Below, one piece after another: positions 25,521-34,561 of a stretch of DNA of 34,901 nt. The stretch's first letter is position 1. Every line of letters starts with the position of its first letter. The translations under genes were made by a program, and so were the position numbers. This DNA comes from Bacillota bacterium (GTDB lineage: Bacteria > Bacillota > Desulfitobacteriia > Desulfitobacteriales > JAJXUE01). The stretch is taken from the NCBI GenBank assembly GCA_021811155.1, contig JAJZPO010000026.1:1-34901 (forward strand). Reading direction: 5' to 3'. The notes below the pieces were generated by a model, which saw only the letters and a program-made list of their open reading frames with translations, was not told the origin of the DNA and did not search any database.

Positions 25521-26579
25521 TCAGGCCTTGCCGCCAATCAGGCGCAGGATGTCGTTATATGTTATCACAATCATCAGCAGGATGAGAAGGGCAAATCCAA
25601 CCAGGTGAATGAAGTTTTCCTTAGCCGGATCCAGAGGTTTGCCTCTAAGACCTTCTACGCCCAGAAACACCAGCCTGCTTCCGTCCAGAGCTGGAATAGG
25701 AAACAGGTTGAGCAGGCCAAGTTGAATGCTCAGCATGCCCGTCAGTTGCAGAAGGTAGGCCCATCCCTGGGAAGCGCCCTGGCCAATAGCGTTGACGATT
25801 GCCACCGGCCCTCCCACCTCGGCAGGCATTTTACCTGTTATCATTTCAAACAAACTGATTATGATAAATTTTGTGAAACGATAGGTGCATTGCACGCCAA
25901 AGACTGCCGCTTCAAGCGTCCCCTTTTTTTCGTAAACCGTAGACGCCAGGACCCCAATAATGGCTACTTTGTTTTGCGGGTCATACTGCGGAGTCACTTT
26001 GATCTGCTTGATCTGGCCCTCGCGCTCCACGCTCAGGGTCAGCTCTTTTCCGCCGCTCTGGTAAATTACCCGGGTCAGGTCTTCCCATTTTGGCGTCTTA
26101 ATCCCGTTAATCTCAATGATTTTGTCATTTGGCCTAAGACCTGCGGCTGAGGCCGGCTTATCCTTCATGACATCACCGATAACATTGGAATCAGACTGCA
26201 CCGGCACCCCGATAAAGGTGAACACCGCCACAAATAAGACCATGGCCAGGATGAAGTTCATGAACGGTCCGGCAAAAATAATGCCCATGCGCTGCAGCAC
26301 GCTCTTGTTCATGAAACTCCCGGGATCGCTGGGCGGAGCTATGCCCTCTTCTCCCTCATCCATGCCGGCCATCCGGACGAAACCGCCCAGGGGCAGCAGC
26401 CGCAAAGCATACAAGGTTCCTTTTCTGGTCCAGCCCACAACTTTTGGTCCCATACCCATGCTGAATTCCAAAATCCGCACCCCGAATAATCTGGCTACGG
26501 TATAGTGTCCCAACTCATGGCCCATAATCAGCAGGCCGAACACAAATATGGAAGCAAGAGCTGTTAGCAATGAGAACAC
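25521..26579 (-). CDS. rseP: Site-2 intramembrane zinc protease, RseP/YluC family
   Basis: This M50 family metalloprotease cleaves membrane-bound anti-sigma factors and signal-peptide remnants inside the bilayer. The zinc motif HELGHYTVARLFGV lies in the first membrane helix and the second motif LFPIPALDGSR lies in a C-terminal helix. Between them is a single PDZ domain (about 125-200, ASAAGLRPNDKIIEINGI). About four membrane segments are visible, and length (352) is typical. The GTG start at 26579 is only about 1 nt from AAAGGA, so the TTG three codons later (MLTALASIFVFG) may be the real start. The gene stands between dxr and ispG, the usual Firmicute position. Confidence 0.95.
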   Translation of the reverse strand: MFSLLTALASIFVFGLLIMGHELGHYTVARLFGVRILEFSMGMGPKVVGWTRKGTLYALRLLPLGGFVRMAGMDEGEEGIAPPSDPGSFMNKSVLQRMGIIFAGPFMNFILAMVLFVAVFTFIGVPVQSDSNVIGDVMKDKPASAAGLRPNDKIIEINGIKTPKWEDLTRVIYQSGGKELTLSVEREGQIKQIKVTPQYDPQNKVAIIGVLASTVYEKKGTLEAAVFGVQCTYRFTKFIIISLFEMITGKMPAEVGGPVAIVNAIGQGASQGWAYLLQLTGMLSIQLGLLNLFPIPALDGSRLVFLGVEGLRGKPLDPAKENFIHLVGFALLILLMIVITYNDILRLIGGKA

Positions 26580-26653
26580 GTCCTTTCGGTTCGATTCAGG
26601 TATTTACAGCCGCCAGGCGGCCCACCCTAAGGTGAAAACTTCGACCCAAGGTG

Positions 26654-27814
26654 CTATGCTTTTCTGGCATGTCCCAGTCGCAGGGTTTCTTCCCTGGCCC
26701 AGACGTCGGCGGCAAGGATTTGCTCCAGGTTTGGGGCGTCCACCACGGTGTGACGGGACATGACCTGATCCACCAACCGGGTAATTTCCGGAAAACTCAC
26801 CTTTTCCTGCAGAAAGAGGTTCACAGCTGCTTCATTGGCGGCATTCATGACTGCCGGCAGGGTTCCTCCCCGTCGTCCGGCAGCAAAAGCCAAAGCCAGG
26901 GCCGGAAAAGTTTCCAGGTCCGGCTCTTCAAAACTCAGGGTCTTTCCCGCCAAGTCGAGTTTAGGGAAAGTGTTCCCAGCCCGGTCCGGATAGGACAGCG
27001 CATACTGGATCGGAATCCGCATGTCTGGGCGTCCCAGGTGGGCCAGGACAGAACCGTCCTTGTACTCAACCATGGAATGGATGATACTTTGCGGGTGTAC
27101 CAAGACAGAAATCTGCTCCCAGTCCACCCCGAACAACCAGTGAGCTTCGATTACCTCCAAGCCCTTATTCATCATGGTGGCCGAGTCAATCGTAATCTTG
27201 TCCCCCATGGCCCAGTTGGGATGCTGCAGCGCTTCAGTTTTAGTTACCTTTTGCAGTTCATTATTGCTGCGGCCGCGGAACGGCCCACCGGAAGCGGTGA
27301 TGATTAGTCGCGAAACCGCCCGGTTTTCCCTCTCCAGGCACTGGAAAATAGCCGAGTGTTCACTGTCAACCGGCAGAATCGATACCCCGTGCTTTTTCGC
27401 CTCCGCTGTAACCAGTGCGCCGGCGGAAACCAGAGTCTCCTTGTTGGCCAGCGCAATATTCTTGCCGGCGCGGATGGCGTTAAGAGTGGGCACCAGCCCG
27501 GTACACCCGGAGACCGCAGTCACTACCGTCTCTGCCTGCCTGTTGGTGGCTGCAGCAGAGATGCCGTTCAAACCGGTTACAACGTCGATATTGAGTCCGG
27601 CCAGGTTCCGCGCCAGTTCACTTGCCTTGCTTTCGTCCATAATTGCCACGAGAACCGGGCTATAGCGGCGCGCCTGCTCCGTCAGCAGGTCCACATTGGA
27701 CCCTGCAGCCAGAGCCACCACCTGGAACTGTTCAGGGAATTCATCCACCACTTCAAGGGTCTGTCTGCCGATAGACCCGGTCGACCCAAGGATTGCTATC
27801 TTCTTACGCATCAT
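26654..27814 (-). CDS. dxr: 1-deoxy-D-xylulose 5-phosphate reductoisomerase
   Basis: Dxr converts DXP to MEP with NADPH and a divalent metal, the committed step of the MEP pathway. The N-terminal Rossmann motif is ILGSTGSIGRQTLEVV. The conserved segments LANKETLVSAG, PVDSEHSAIFQ (with metal-binding Asp and Glu), TASGGPFRG, and NWAMGDKITIDSATMMNKGLEVIEAHWLFG (substrate binding) are all present. Length is 386, typical. Two adjacent ATG codons occur and the second has better spacing from GGAG. It starts 6 nt after the ytvI stop and precedes rseP by about 74 nt. Confidence 0.97.
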   Translation of the reverse strand: MMRKKIAILGSTGSIGRQTLEVVDEFPEQFQVVALAAGSNVDLLTEQARRYSPVLVAIMDESKASELARNLAGLNIDVVTGLNGISAAATNRQAETVVTAVSGCTGLVPTLNAIRAGKNIALANKETLVSAGALVTAEAKKHGVSILPVDSEHSAIFQCLERENRAVSRLIITASGGPFRGRSNNELQKVTKTEALQHPNWAMGDKITIDSATMMNKGLEVIEAHWLFGVDWEQISVLVHPQSIIHSMVEYKDGSVLAHLGRPDMRIPIQYALSYPDRAGNTFPKLDLAGKTLSFEEPDLETFPALALAFAAGRRGGTLPAVMNAANEAAVNLFLQEKVSFPEITRLVDQVMSRHTVVDAPNLEQILAADVWAREETLRLGHARKA

Positions 27815-27820
27815 AAACTC

Positions 27821-28930
27821 CTATTCCCGCGGACCCTTAAACACCCCGGCCCTCGCCAGGGCATGATAAATAATCACCAGCGCCGGTCCAAGAATTAAAC
27901 CCCATCCACCTAACAGCCTGGCGCCTACGTACATGGATATCAGGGTAGGCAGGGGATCGAGTCCGATATTTTTCGACAGCAGTTTCGGTTCCAACACCTG
28001 GCGTACTGCCACAATTATCCCCCAGACTACTGCCAGTTTGATGCCAAACCCAACCTGTCCGATGATCAGATTCCAGAATATCCAGGGCAAAAACAAAAGT
28101 CCGGTACCGACCACCGGCATGAGGTCCAGTAAACCTGTCAGAACCCCTATGGTAAAAGCGTAATCCAGGCCCAGCAGAAACAAGCCGACTGTGGTCAGGA
28201 CCATAGTGATGCCTATCAGAGTAAGTTCTGCTTTCAGAAACCCCGCTACGGCCGCACCCAAGTCGGTTGAGACTGTGCGGACACCGCCTTTCCATCTCCG
28301 GGGAAAAATTGAATGCAGAAACACTTTTACCCGGGGAAAATCGGCGCTGATAAAATAAGTGCCAATTATAGCAATCAGGAAAACCGCCAGGGTGCCCGGC
28401 AGCGCTGCCAAAACTTTTAGCAAAAACACACTGGTGGCCGAGGCCCAGGTCTTCAAATGGGCAAACATATCCTGGGTGCTGTTGAATACAGCATCCTTCA
28501 CGCTGGGATTCAGGTTAATCAGGTACTGCACCTTTTGGATTTGGCCGGAAAGATAGGCAACAATCTGGTCATAGGACGGAAAAGATACAGCCAGGTTGTT
28601 CAGTTCTGTGTGCAGTCGGTTGATCACTGCAAACAGCAGCAGTCCCAAGATGCCGTATACCAGCAGTAAGGAAAGCAGGGAGGCGTAGCTGCGGCGTATT
28701 TTAGTAAAAGCGGTAATGCGCTGCACCACCGGTTCCAGCAGGAAAGCGAGCAGCAGCGCAAGAATGAAAGGCAAAAGAGCTGCAGCCAGCTGTTTGAACA
28801 CATCCGAAAATACGGGCAAAAACGATTGGAAAAAGAAGGTAAAAACCTTGAGGCTCACCAGCACCAAGGTAATTACTGCCAGGCGGTTAAGGTTAACCGC
28901 TAAAGAATGCTTGTTACGGTTTTGCGCCAC
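27821..28930 (-). CDS. ytvI: AI-2E/PerM-family membrane protein, YtvI-like
   Basis: This is a polytopic membrane protein (369 aa, about 7-8 hydrophobic segments) of the AI-2E transporter/PerM superfamily. Key regions are the N-terminal pair with LAAALLPFILALLLAFLLEPVV, a large central loop, the GTYFISADFPRVK segment, then FLKAELTLIGITMVLTTVGLFLLG and LTGLLDLMPVVGTGLLFLPW, and the C-terminal EPKLLSKNIGLDPLPTLISMYVGARLLGGWGLILGPA. It resembles the sporulation protein YtvI, whose transported substrate is unknown. The start is GTG with GAGGTG upstream, 10 nt after cdsA. Its insertion between cdsA and dxr is not the Bacillus order. The gene symbol is tentative. Confidence 0.8.
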   Translation of the reverse strand: MAQNRNKHSLAVNLNRLAVITLVLVSLKVFTFFFQSFLPVFSDVFKQLAAALLPFILALLLAFLLEPVVQRITAFTKIRRSYASLLSLLLVYGILGLLLFAVINRLHTELNNLAVSFPSYDQIVAYLSGQIQKVQYLINLNPSVKDAVFNSTQDMFAHLKTWASATSVFLLKVLAALPGTLAVFLIAIIGTYFISADFPRVKVFLHSIFPRRWKGGVRTVSTDLGAAVAGFLKAELTLIGITMVLTTVGLFLLGLDYAFTIGVLTGLLDLMPVVGTGLLFLPWIFWNLIIGQVGFGIKLAVVWGIIVAVRQVLEPKLLSKNIGLDPLPTLISMYVGARLLGGWGLILGPALVIIYHALARAGVFKGPRE

Positions 28931-28940
28931 GTCTCACACC

Positions 28941-29738
28941 TCAACTTATTATCAGCGCCACGAAAAGGTAGTATACAGCAGGAACGGTAAAAAGGATACT
29001 GTCAAAGCGGTCCAGTACCCCGCCGTGGCCCGGAATCAGCCAACCCGAATCCTTTACGCCTGCAAAGCGTTTTAGGGCTGATTCCACCAGATCACCCAAC
29101 TGGGCGCTGATCCCTACAGCCGACGCCAGCACGCACATGAGCCCTGGAGTAAGGCTTTGGTCCGGCAGCAGCTTGCCAACAATAAAGGCTGCTGCCACCG
29201 CAGCAAGAACGCCGCCTATAGCCCCTTCCACCGTCTTGTTGGGGCTTACCAGTGGAGCCAGCTTGTGCCTTCCCAAGACCCGGCCCACAAAGTATGCTCC
29301 CGTATCCGTTGCCCATGTCAGGCCGATAGCCAGAAAAGTGAGATAGATTCCCTGGTTTAGCCCCCTCAGCAAAATAATATGGGAAAAGAGCAGCGCCACA
29401 TAGGTTACCGCAAAAAAATTAAACGACAAGTCTTCAATCCGCTGTTGGGGATACCTGAAAACAAAAAACACCAGGCAATAAATCAGCCAGAGGGCAAAGA
29501 GAAAAAACAAAAACCTGCCTTGTTCAAGGTATGCGCCCAAGACCAGGATTAATCCGCCAACGTAACCTGAAATTTTCCAGGACTTCAGGCCGAGTCCCGC
29601 AACCATCCCGAACAACTCGCGCAAGGCCAGCAGCGTTAACACTCCAGTGGCGAAAAGGAGGAAAAGTCCACCCTTGTACACAATGAAAAGAAATAAGGGC
29701 CCTAAGACCACAGCACTGATTATACGCGTCAGGAGCAT
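28941..29738 (-). CDS. cdsA: Phosphatidate cytidylyltransferase
   Basis: CdsA makes CDP-diacylglycerol from phosphatidate and CTP, the branch point for membrane phospholipids. It is an integral membrane protein with about eight helices. The C-terminal signature is intact: ALKRFAGVKDSGWLIPGHGGVLDRFDSILFTVPAVYY, with the catalytic Asp and Lys residues. Internal features include WATDTGAYFVGRVLGRHKLAPLVSPNKTVEGAIGG. I chose the ATG at 29738 (MLLTRIISA), giving 265 residues; the track start adds seven residues without a ribosome site. Repeats fill the gap to uppS, so the pair may no longer be tightly coupled. Confidence 0.96.
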   Translation of the reverse strand: MLLTRIISAVVLGPLFLFIVYKGGLFLLFATGVLTLLALRELFGMVAGLGLKSWKISGYVGGLILVLGAYLEQGRFLFFLFALWLIYCLVFFVFRYPQQRIEDLSFNFFAVTYVALLFSHIILLRGLNQGIYLTFLAIGLTWATDTGAYFVGRVLGRHKLAPLVSPNKTVEGAIGGVLAAVAAAFIVGKLLPDQSLTPGLMCVLASAVGISAQLGDLVESALKRFAGVKDSGWLIPGHGGVLDRFDSILFTVPAVYYLFVALIIS

Positions 29739-29793
29739 CAGATCACCGCCGTAAAACACTAATTAGTACTCAATGGGATATTCTTACAGGTCA

Positions 29794-29878
<85 letters not shown>

Positions 29879-29950
29879 GTAAACCCGAAGCCGGTTATAC
29901 GTTACCATCAGTGGATGAAGTCTTTCAAGGCCCGGAAGCGGGCATGCACT

Positions 29951-29978
29951 CGGACTTCGGACTTCGAACATCGGACCT
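29951..29978. repeat. Second heptamer-type repeat after uppS
   Basis: CGGACTTCGGACTTCG is followed by AACATCGGACCT. It ends directly at the uppS stop codon. It closely matches the array that encodes the end of pnp (4938-4967) and differs from the TCAGGAG family. Confidence 0.7.
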
Positions 29979-30764
29979 CTATTTGATGCCCCCGTACCGG
30001 CGGTCACGCTGTTGGTAAACCAGTAAGGCCTTGAGCAATTGAATCTTATTAAAGTCAGGCCAGAGGGTATCGGTGACATAAATTTCTGAATAGGCCAACT
30101 GCCAGAGCAGGTAATTGCTTACTCTCATTTCCCCGGAAGTTCTGATGAGAAAATCAGGGTCGGGCAAACCTGCCGTATAAAGAAAGCCCGCAAACATTTC
30201 TTCATTTATATCTTCCGGCTGGCATTTTCCCTTCTTCACCAGGCGAGCTATCTCCCGGGTGGCATTGATTATTTCGACCCGTCCACCGTAATTCAAGGCG
30301 AGGTTCAGGACCAATCCGGTGTTACTAGCAGTGAGCTTCCCGGCCCGGGCCAGTTCCGCCTGGGCAGCCTGGGGCAGCTCGCTCAGACCCCCGATAGCCC
30401 GGATCCGTACATTGTTGCGGTGGAGTTCCTCCGTTTCCCGCTGCAGATATTCAATTAGCAGGTCCATCAAAATATTCACTTCATCCCTGGGTCTCTTCCA
30501 GTTTTCCGTGGAAAATGCGTAAACAGTCAGGACCTCCAGGCCAAGATTGGAACAGGTTTTTACGGCGGTTCGCAGGGCCTCAACTCCAGCCCGGTGTCCC
30601 AAACTGCGGGGCAAACCCCTTTTTCTGGCCCAACGGCCGTTACCGTCCATAATAATCGCCAAGTGCCTGGGCAGATTATGCAGAGCGCCAAGCAGGTCTG
30701 CCTCAGTTTCCTCCGCGTCCTTGTTTCTGTTAAATTTTGCCCAGAACTGTCGTAAGTCCACCAA
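29979..30764 (-). CDS. uppS: Undecaprenyl diphosphate synthase (isoprenyl transferase)
   Basis: UppS extends farnesyl diphosphate with isopentenyl units in cis to form the C55 lipid carrier for peptidoglycan and teichoic-acid building. The signature HLAIIMDGNGRWARKRG holds the catalytic Asp. The later blocks TVYAFSTENWKRP, LNYGGRVEI and PDFLIRTSGEMRVSNYLLWQLAYSEIYV are all present. The extra N-terminal 30 residues are charged. Length of 261 is normal. The track start is TTG with GGAGG 5 nt upstream; the next codon is GTG and equally plausible. The gene begins right after the ferredoxin terminator and is probably transcribed by read-through. Confidence 0.97.
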   Translation of the reverse strand: MVDLRQFWAKFNRNKDAEETEADLLGALHNLPRHLAIIMDGNGRWARKRGLPRSLGHRAGVEALRTAVKTCSNLGLEVLTVYAFSTENWKRPRDEVNILMDLLIEYLQRETEELHRNNVRIRAIGGLSELPQAAQAELARAGKLTASNTGLVLNLALNYGGRVEIINATREIARLVKKGKCQPEDINEEMFAGFLYTAGLPDPDFLIRTSGEMRVSNYLLWQLAYSEIYVTDTLWPDFNKIQLLKALLVYQQRDRRYGGIK

Positions 30765-30799
30765 ATTAACCTCCGCAGCAGTCCCTAGTTCCTAACAAA

Positions 30800-30820
30800 A
30801 ACCCCCTGTTTCAGGGGGTT
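30800..30820 (-). terminator. Intrinsic terminator overlapping the ferredoxin stop codon
   Basis: On the minus strand AACCCCCTG, a 3-nt loop and CAGGGGGTT are followed by TTTGTT. The stem contains the last ferredoxin codons and part of its TGA stop. A translating ribosome would therefore disrupt the hairpin. Confidence 0.85.
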
Positions 30821-30999
30821 GTTTCTGTCTGGGCCTGAATAGCTCCCAGCGGGCATGCAGTTAGACAAATCCGGCATCCCGTGCACATATCAGGGTGGAT
30901 AGAATAAGAACCCTCTGTGAGCCGGATGGCCCCAATCGGACAGGAGTCGGTACAGATTCCACACTGCAGGCATCTCTCGCGTAAAATGATATATGTCAT
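30811..30999 (-). CDS. Small 2[4Fe-4S] ferredoxin
   Basis: This is a 62-residue bacterial-type ferredoxin carrying two [4Fe-4S] clusters, one on each CxxCxxCxxxCP motif: CLQCGICTDSCP and CTGCRICLTACP. The internal repeat is symmetrical and no extra domain exists, so it is a soluble low-potential electron carrier. Its ATG overlaps the stop of the PASTA-like gene (ATGA), suggesting translational coupling. It lies just upstream of uppS, cdsA, dxr and ispG. Since IspG needs ferredoxin or flavodoxin electrons, it could be the local donor; this is inference from position. An intrinsic terminator overlaps the 3' end. Confidence 0.95.
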   Translation of the reverse strand: MTYIILRERCLQCGICTDSCPIGAIRLTEGSYSIHPDMCTGCRICLTACPLGAIQAQTETTP

Positions 31000-31202
31000 T
31001 TTACTCCCTTATAATCCCTGAAAGCTATGACCAATTCACAATCTCCGGCAGCCAGAGTTCTTTGCCTCACTACCCTCGCTTCACCCACTGGCTCACCGCC
31101 CCGGGGCGGCCGGGTGGTTTTAATTTGTACATTTCCGATTCCGGCGTCTGCCAGCACCTTCTTGGCTTCAGTCAATTCCAGCGCCACAACGTCAGGCAGC
31201 AT
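30996..31202 (-). CDS. PASTA-domain-like mini-protein
   Basis: This 68-residue protein is essentially one PASTA-type domain: the opening LPDVVALELTEAKKVLADAGIGNVQI matches the P-DV-V-x-L-T-x-x-E-A pattern, and GEARVVRQRTLAAGDCELVIAF matches the later V-x-x-Q-x-P-x-x-G block with one Cys. PASTA domains in kinases and PBPs bind peptidoglycan fragments outside the cell. This protein has no signal peptide or membrane segment, so it should be cytosolic and its ligand is unknown. ATG follows AGGGGTT. Its stop overlaps the ferredoxin start, which makes them a coupled pair. Confidence 0.75.
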   Translation of the reverse strand: MLPDVVALELTEAKKVLADAGIGNVQIKTTRPPRGGEPVGEARVVRQRTLAAGDCELVIAFRDYKGVK

Positions 31203-31235
31203 ATCAATAACCCCTAGTGTTTTATTCTAAGTGAA

Positions 31236-31394
31236 GTATTCAGAAGTCAGGAGTCAGAATTCGGACTCCCATACCGCCAAGCGGCACCACTGATGAATGA
31301 AACATGACTTAAGATAGGTCATACTGATTCTGACTTCCGAGTGAGTCAATCAAGAACCGTCCCCAACTGACTCATGACTCTTGAATTCTGACCC
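31236..31394. repeat. Intergenic inverted-repeat element, copy E
   Basis: The left end GTATTCAGAAGTCAGGAGTC is paired with an array of TGACTC/TTGAATTCTGAC at the right. The core holds CCGCCAAGCGG and TGATGAATGA, shared in part with copies A and C. An extra segment CAAGAACCGTCCCC (31351-31364) resembles sequences seen near IS200/RAYT-type elements in other genomes, recalled from memory only. Confidence 0.8.
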
Positions 31395-31405
31395 CAAAGC
31401 GTTTC

Positions 31406-32811
<1,406 letters not shown>

Positions 32812-33465
32812 TTAACGGCTCATTTCCTTCATTACTTCAGCGGCAAAATCATCCTGGCGTTTTTCCAGTCCCTGTCCCATTTCCCACCGCACAAAACGGC
32901 GCACAGAAATCTTCTCGCCAATTTTAGACGTCTTCTCCAAAACCAGGTCCTTGACAGTCTTATCAGGGTCTTTGACAAAAGGCTGCTCCATCAGACAAAA
33001 CTCTTTGTAAAACTTTTCAATCCTGCCTTCAACCATTTTGTCCACGATTTTTTCAGGTTTGCCTTCATTTAAAGCCTGAACCCGCAAAATGTCCCGTTCG
33101 TGCTGCAGCACAGCCTCAGGCACATCTTCTCTGTTCAAATACTCCGGTTTAGCGGCCGCTATCTGCATTGACAGATCCTTGACCAGGGCGCGAAACTCTT
33201 CTCCGTTGGCCACGAAGTCCGTTTCACAGTTTACTTCCAGCAGGACGCCGATCCTGCCGCCGCCATGAATATAGGAATCTACGATCCCTTCCGCAGCAAT
33301 CCGGCCCTCTTTCTTGGCCGCCGCGGCTAGACCTTTTTCCCTTAAAAAGTCAACGGCTTTGTCCATGTTTCCGTCTGTGCCGGCCAGAGCCTTCTTGCAG
33401 TCCATCATCCCCGCCCCGGTACGCTCGCGGAGTTCTTTAACCATCGCAGCAGTTACTTCCGCCAT
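32812..33465 (-). CDS. tsf: Elongation factor Ts
   Basis: EF-Ts exchanges GDP for GTP on EF-Tu. The 217-residue short form is seen in many Firmicutes and in cyanobacteria. The N-terminal block [24 protein letters not shown] and [19 protein letters not shown] (the TDFV motif that inserts near the EF-Tu magnesium site) are intact, and the protein ends with a [27 protein letters not shown] helix. It follows rpsB but is separated from it by a terminator and repeat copy F, so it probably has its own promoter. Confidence 0.98.
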   Translation of the reverse strand: MAEVTAAMVKELRERTGAGMMDCKKALAGTDGNMDKAVDFLREKGLAAAAKKEGRIAAEGIVDSYIHGGGRIGVLLEVNCETDFVANGEEFRALVKDLSMQIAAAKPEYLNREDVPEAVLQHERDILRVQALNEGKPEKIVDKMVEGRIEKFYKEFCLMEQPFVKDPDKTVKDLVLEKTSKIGEKISVRRFVRWEMGQGLEKRQDDFAAEVMKEMSR

Positions 33466-33494
33466 TCAATATGTACCCCCTTAAACCTTATCAA

Positions 33495-33522
33495 ATTATT
33501 CCTAACCAAATTCTCCAGTAAA
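33495..33522 (-). promoter_or_regulatory. Candidate promoter of tsf
   Basis: On the minus strand TTTACT (4 of 6) and AATAAT (5 of 6) are spaced by 16 nt, directly between repeat copy F and tsf. The match is modest. It is supported mainly by the terminator upstream, which demands a new start. Confidence 0.35.
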
Positions 33523-33531
33523 TATACAAGG

Positions 33532-33613
33532 GTATTCAGAATTCAGTAGTCAGAACTCAGAATTCTTTAAATGACAGCCGTTGTCTTATTCTGACTCCTG
33601 ACTCCTGACTCCT
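33532..33613. repeat. Intergenic inverted-repeat element, copy F
   Basis: GTATTCAGAATTCAGTAGTCAG is inverted against ATTCTGACTCCTGACTCCTG around a short core (AATGACAGCCGTTGTC, itself a small inverted repeat TGACA...TGTC). It is the shortest copy (about 82 bp) and sits between the rpsB terminator and tsf. Confidence 0.85.
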
Positions 33614-33627
33614 ATGTCGCACAAAAA

Positions 33628-33676
33628 AGGTAGGATGAACCAGCGGGTATGCTACCCGGAACCGGTCACCCTACCT
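33628..33676 (-). terminator. Intrinsic terminator after rpsB
   Basis: On the minus strand AGGTAGGGTGA pairs with TCATCCTACCT around an inner hairpin (CGGGTAGCATACCCG), followed by TTTTTTG. It begins 7 nt after the rpsB stop. Confidence 0.88.
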
Positions 33677-33683
33677 CTGTCAA

Positions 33684-34406
33684 TTATTCCTCAACTCCCA
33701 CAGCTTCCGCTGCCTCTTCCTGGGCCCCGTGGGTCCCTTCGATTACAGCATCAGCCATTTTTGCAGTCAGGAGCTTCACGGCCCGGATAGCATCATCATT
33801 GCCTGGAATGACTACATTGATTTCGTCAGGATCGCAGTTGGTGTCTACGATTCCAACTATGGGAATATTCAACTTGCGGGCTTCAGCCACAGCAATACGT
33901 TCTTTGCGGGGGTCCACCACAAACAAAGCCGAAGGCAGTTTACGCATTTCCTTGATACCACCCAGGAAGCGCTCCAATTTTTCCATTTCATGCAAAAGCT
34001 GAGCCACTTCTTTTTTCGGCAGAACTTCAAAAGTGCCTTCAGCCTGCATTTTTTCCAACTGGCGCAACCGGTCAATTCTCTTTTGGATGGTCTGAAAATT
34101 TGTCAGCATTCCGCCCAGCCAGCGCTCGTTGACAAAGAACATACCGCAGCGAAGCGCTTCCTCTTTCACCGATTCCTGGGCCTGCTTTTTGGTACCGACA
34201 AAGAGGATAGTGCCGCCGTTAGCCGCTGCATCCCGCACGTAATTGTAAGCTTCTTCAACCTTCTTGACAGTTTTTTGCAAGTCGATGATGTAGATGCCGT
34301 TACGTTCGGTAAAAATGTAGCGAGCCATTTTGGGGTTCCAGCGACGGGTTTGGTGCCCGAAGTGAACACCGGCCTCCAACAGTTGCTTCATAGAGATTAC
34401 AGCCAT
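33684..34406 (-). CDS. rpsB: 30S ribosomal protein S2
   Basis: S2 binds late to the 30S subunit head-body junction. The 240-residue protein has the family blocks [83 protein letters not shown] and [34 protein letters not shown], with an acidic tail ([11 protein letters not shown]). The ATG follows a strong GAGGAGGTGTAATTA ribosome site. A 5/6-match promoter and a leader of about 110 nt lie upstream, and a terminator follows. Confidence 0.98.
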   Translation of the reverse strand: MAVISMKQLLEAGVHFGHQTRRWNPKMARYIFTERNGIYIIDLQKTVKKVEEAYNYVRDAAANGGTILFVGTKKQAQESVKEEALRCGMFFVNERWLGGMLTNFQTIQKRIDRLRQLEKMQAEGTFEVLPKKEVAQLLHEMEKLERFLGGIKEMRKLPSALFVVDPRKERIAVAEARKLNIPIVGIVDTNCDPDEINVVIPGNDDAIRAVKLLTAKMADAVIEGTHGAQEEAAEAVGVEE

Positions 34407-34521
34407 TAATTACACCTCCTCTCCCGGTCGTTTGTTTCCTCCGCCCGTTTCATCTCCCACCGGACCGGAAAACCGGCAACACCGGAGCGGATCCAACAAG
34501 CGTGTGTAATACACCCTAAAC

Positions 34522-34550
34522 AATATAGCATAAGCCACCAATTCTGGCAA
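34522..34550 (-). promoter_or_regulatory. sigmaA-type promoter of rpsB
   Basis: On the minus strand -35 TTGCCA (34550-34545, 5 of 6) and -10 TATATT (34527-34522, 5 of 6) are spaced by exactly 17 nt. Predicted transcription starts near 34515. The leader to rpsB contains GC-rich segments such as CCGGTTTTCCGG that could fold for S2 feedback. Confidence 0.8.
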
Positions 34551-34561
34551 GCAAAATAAGC

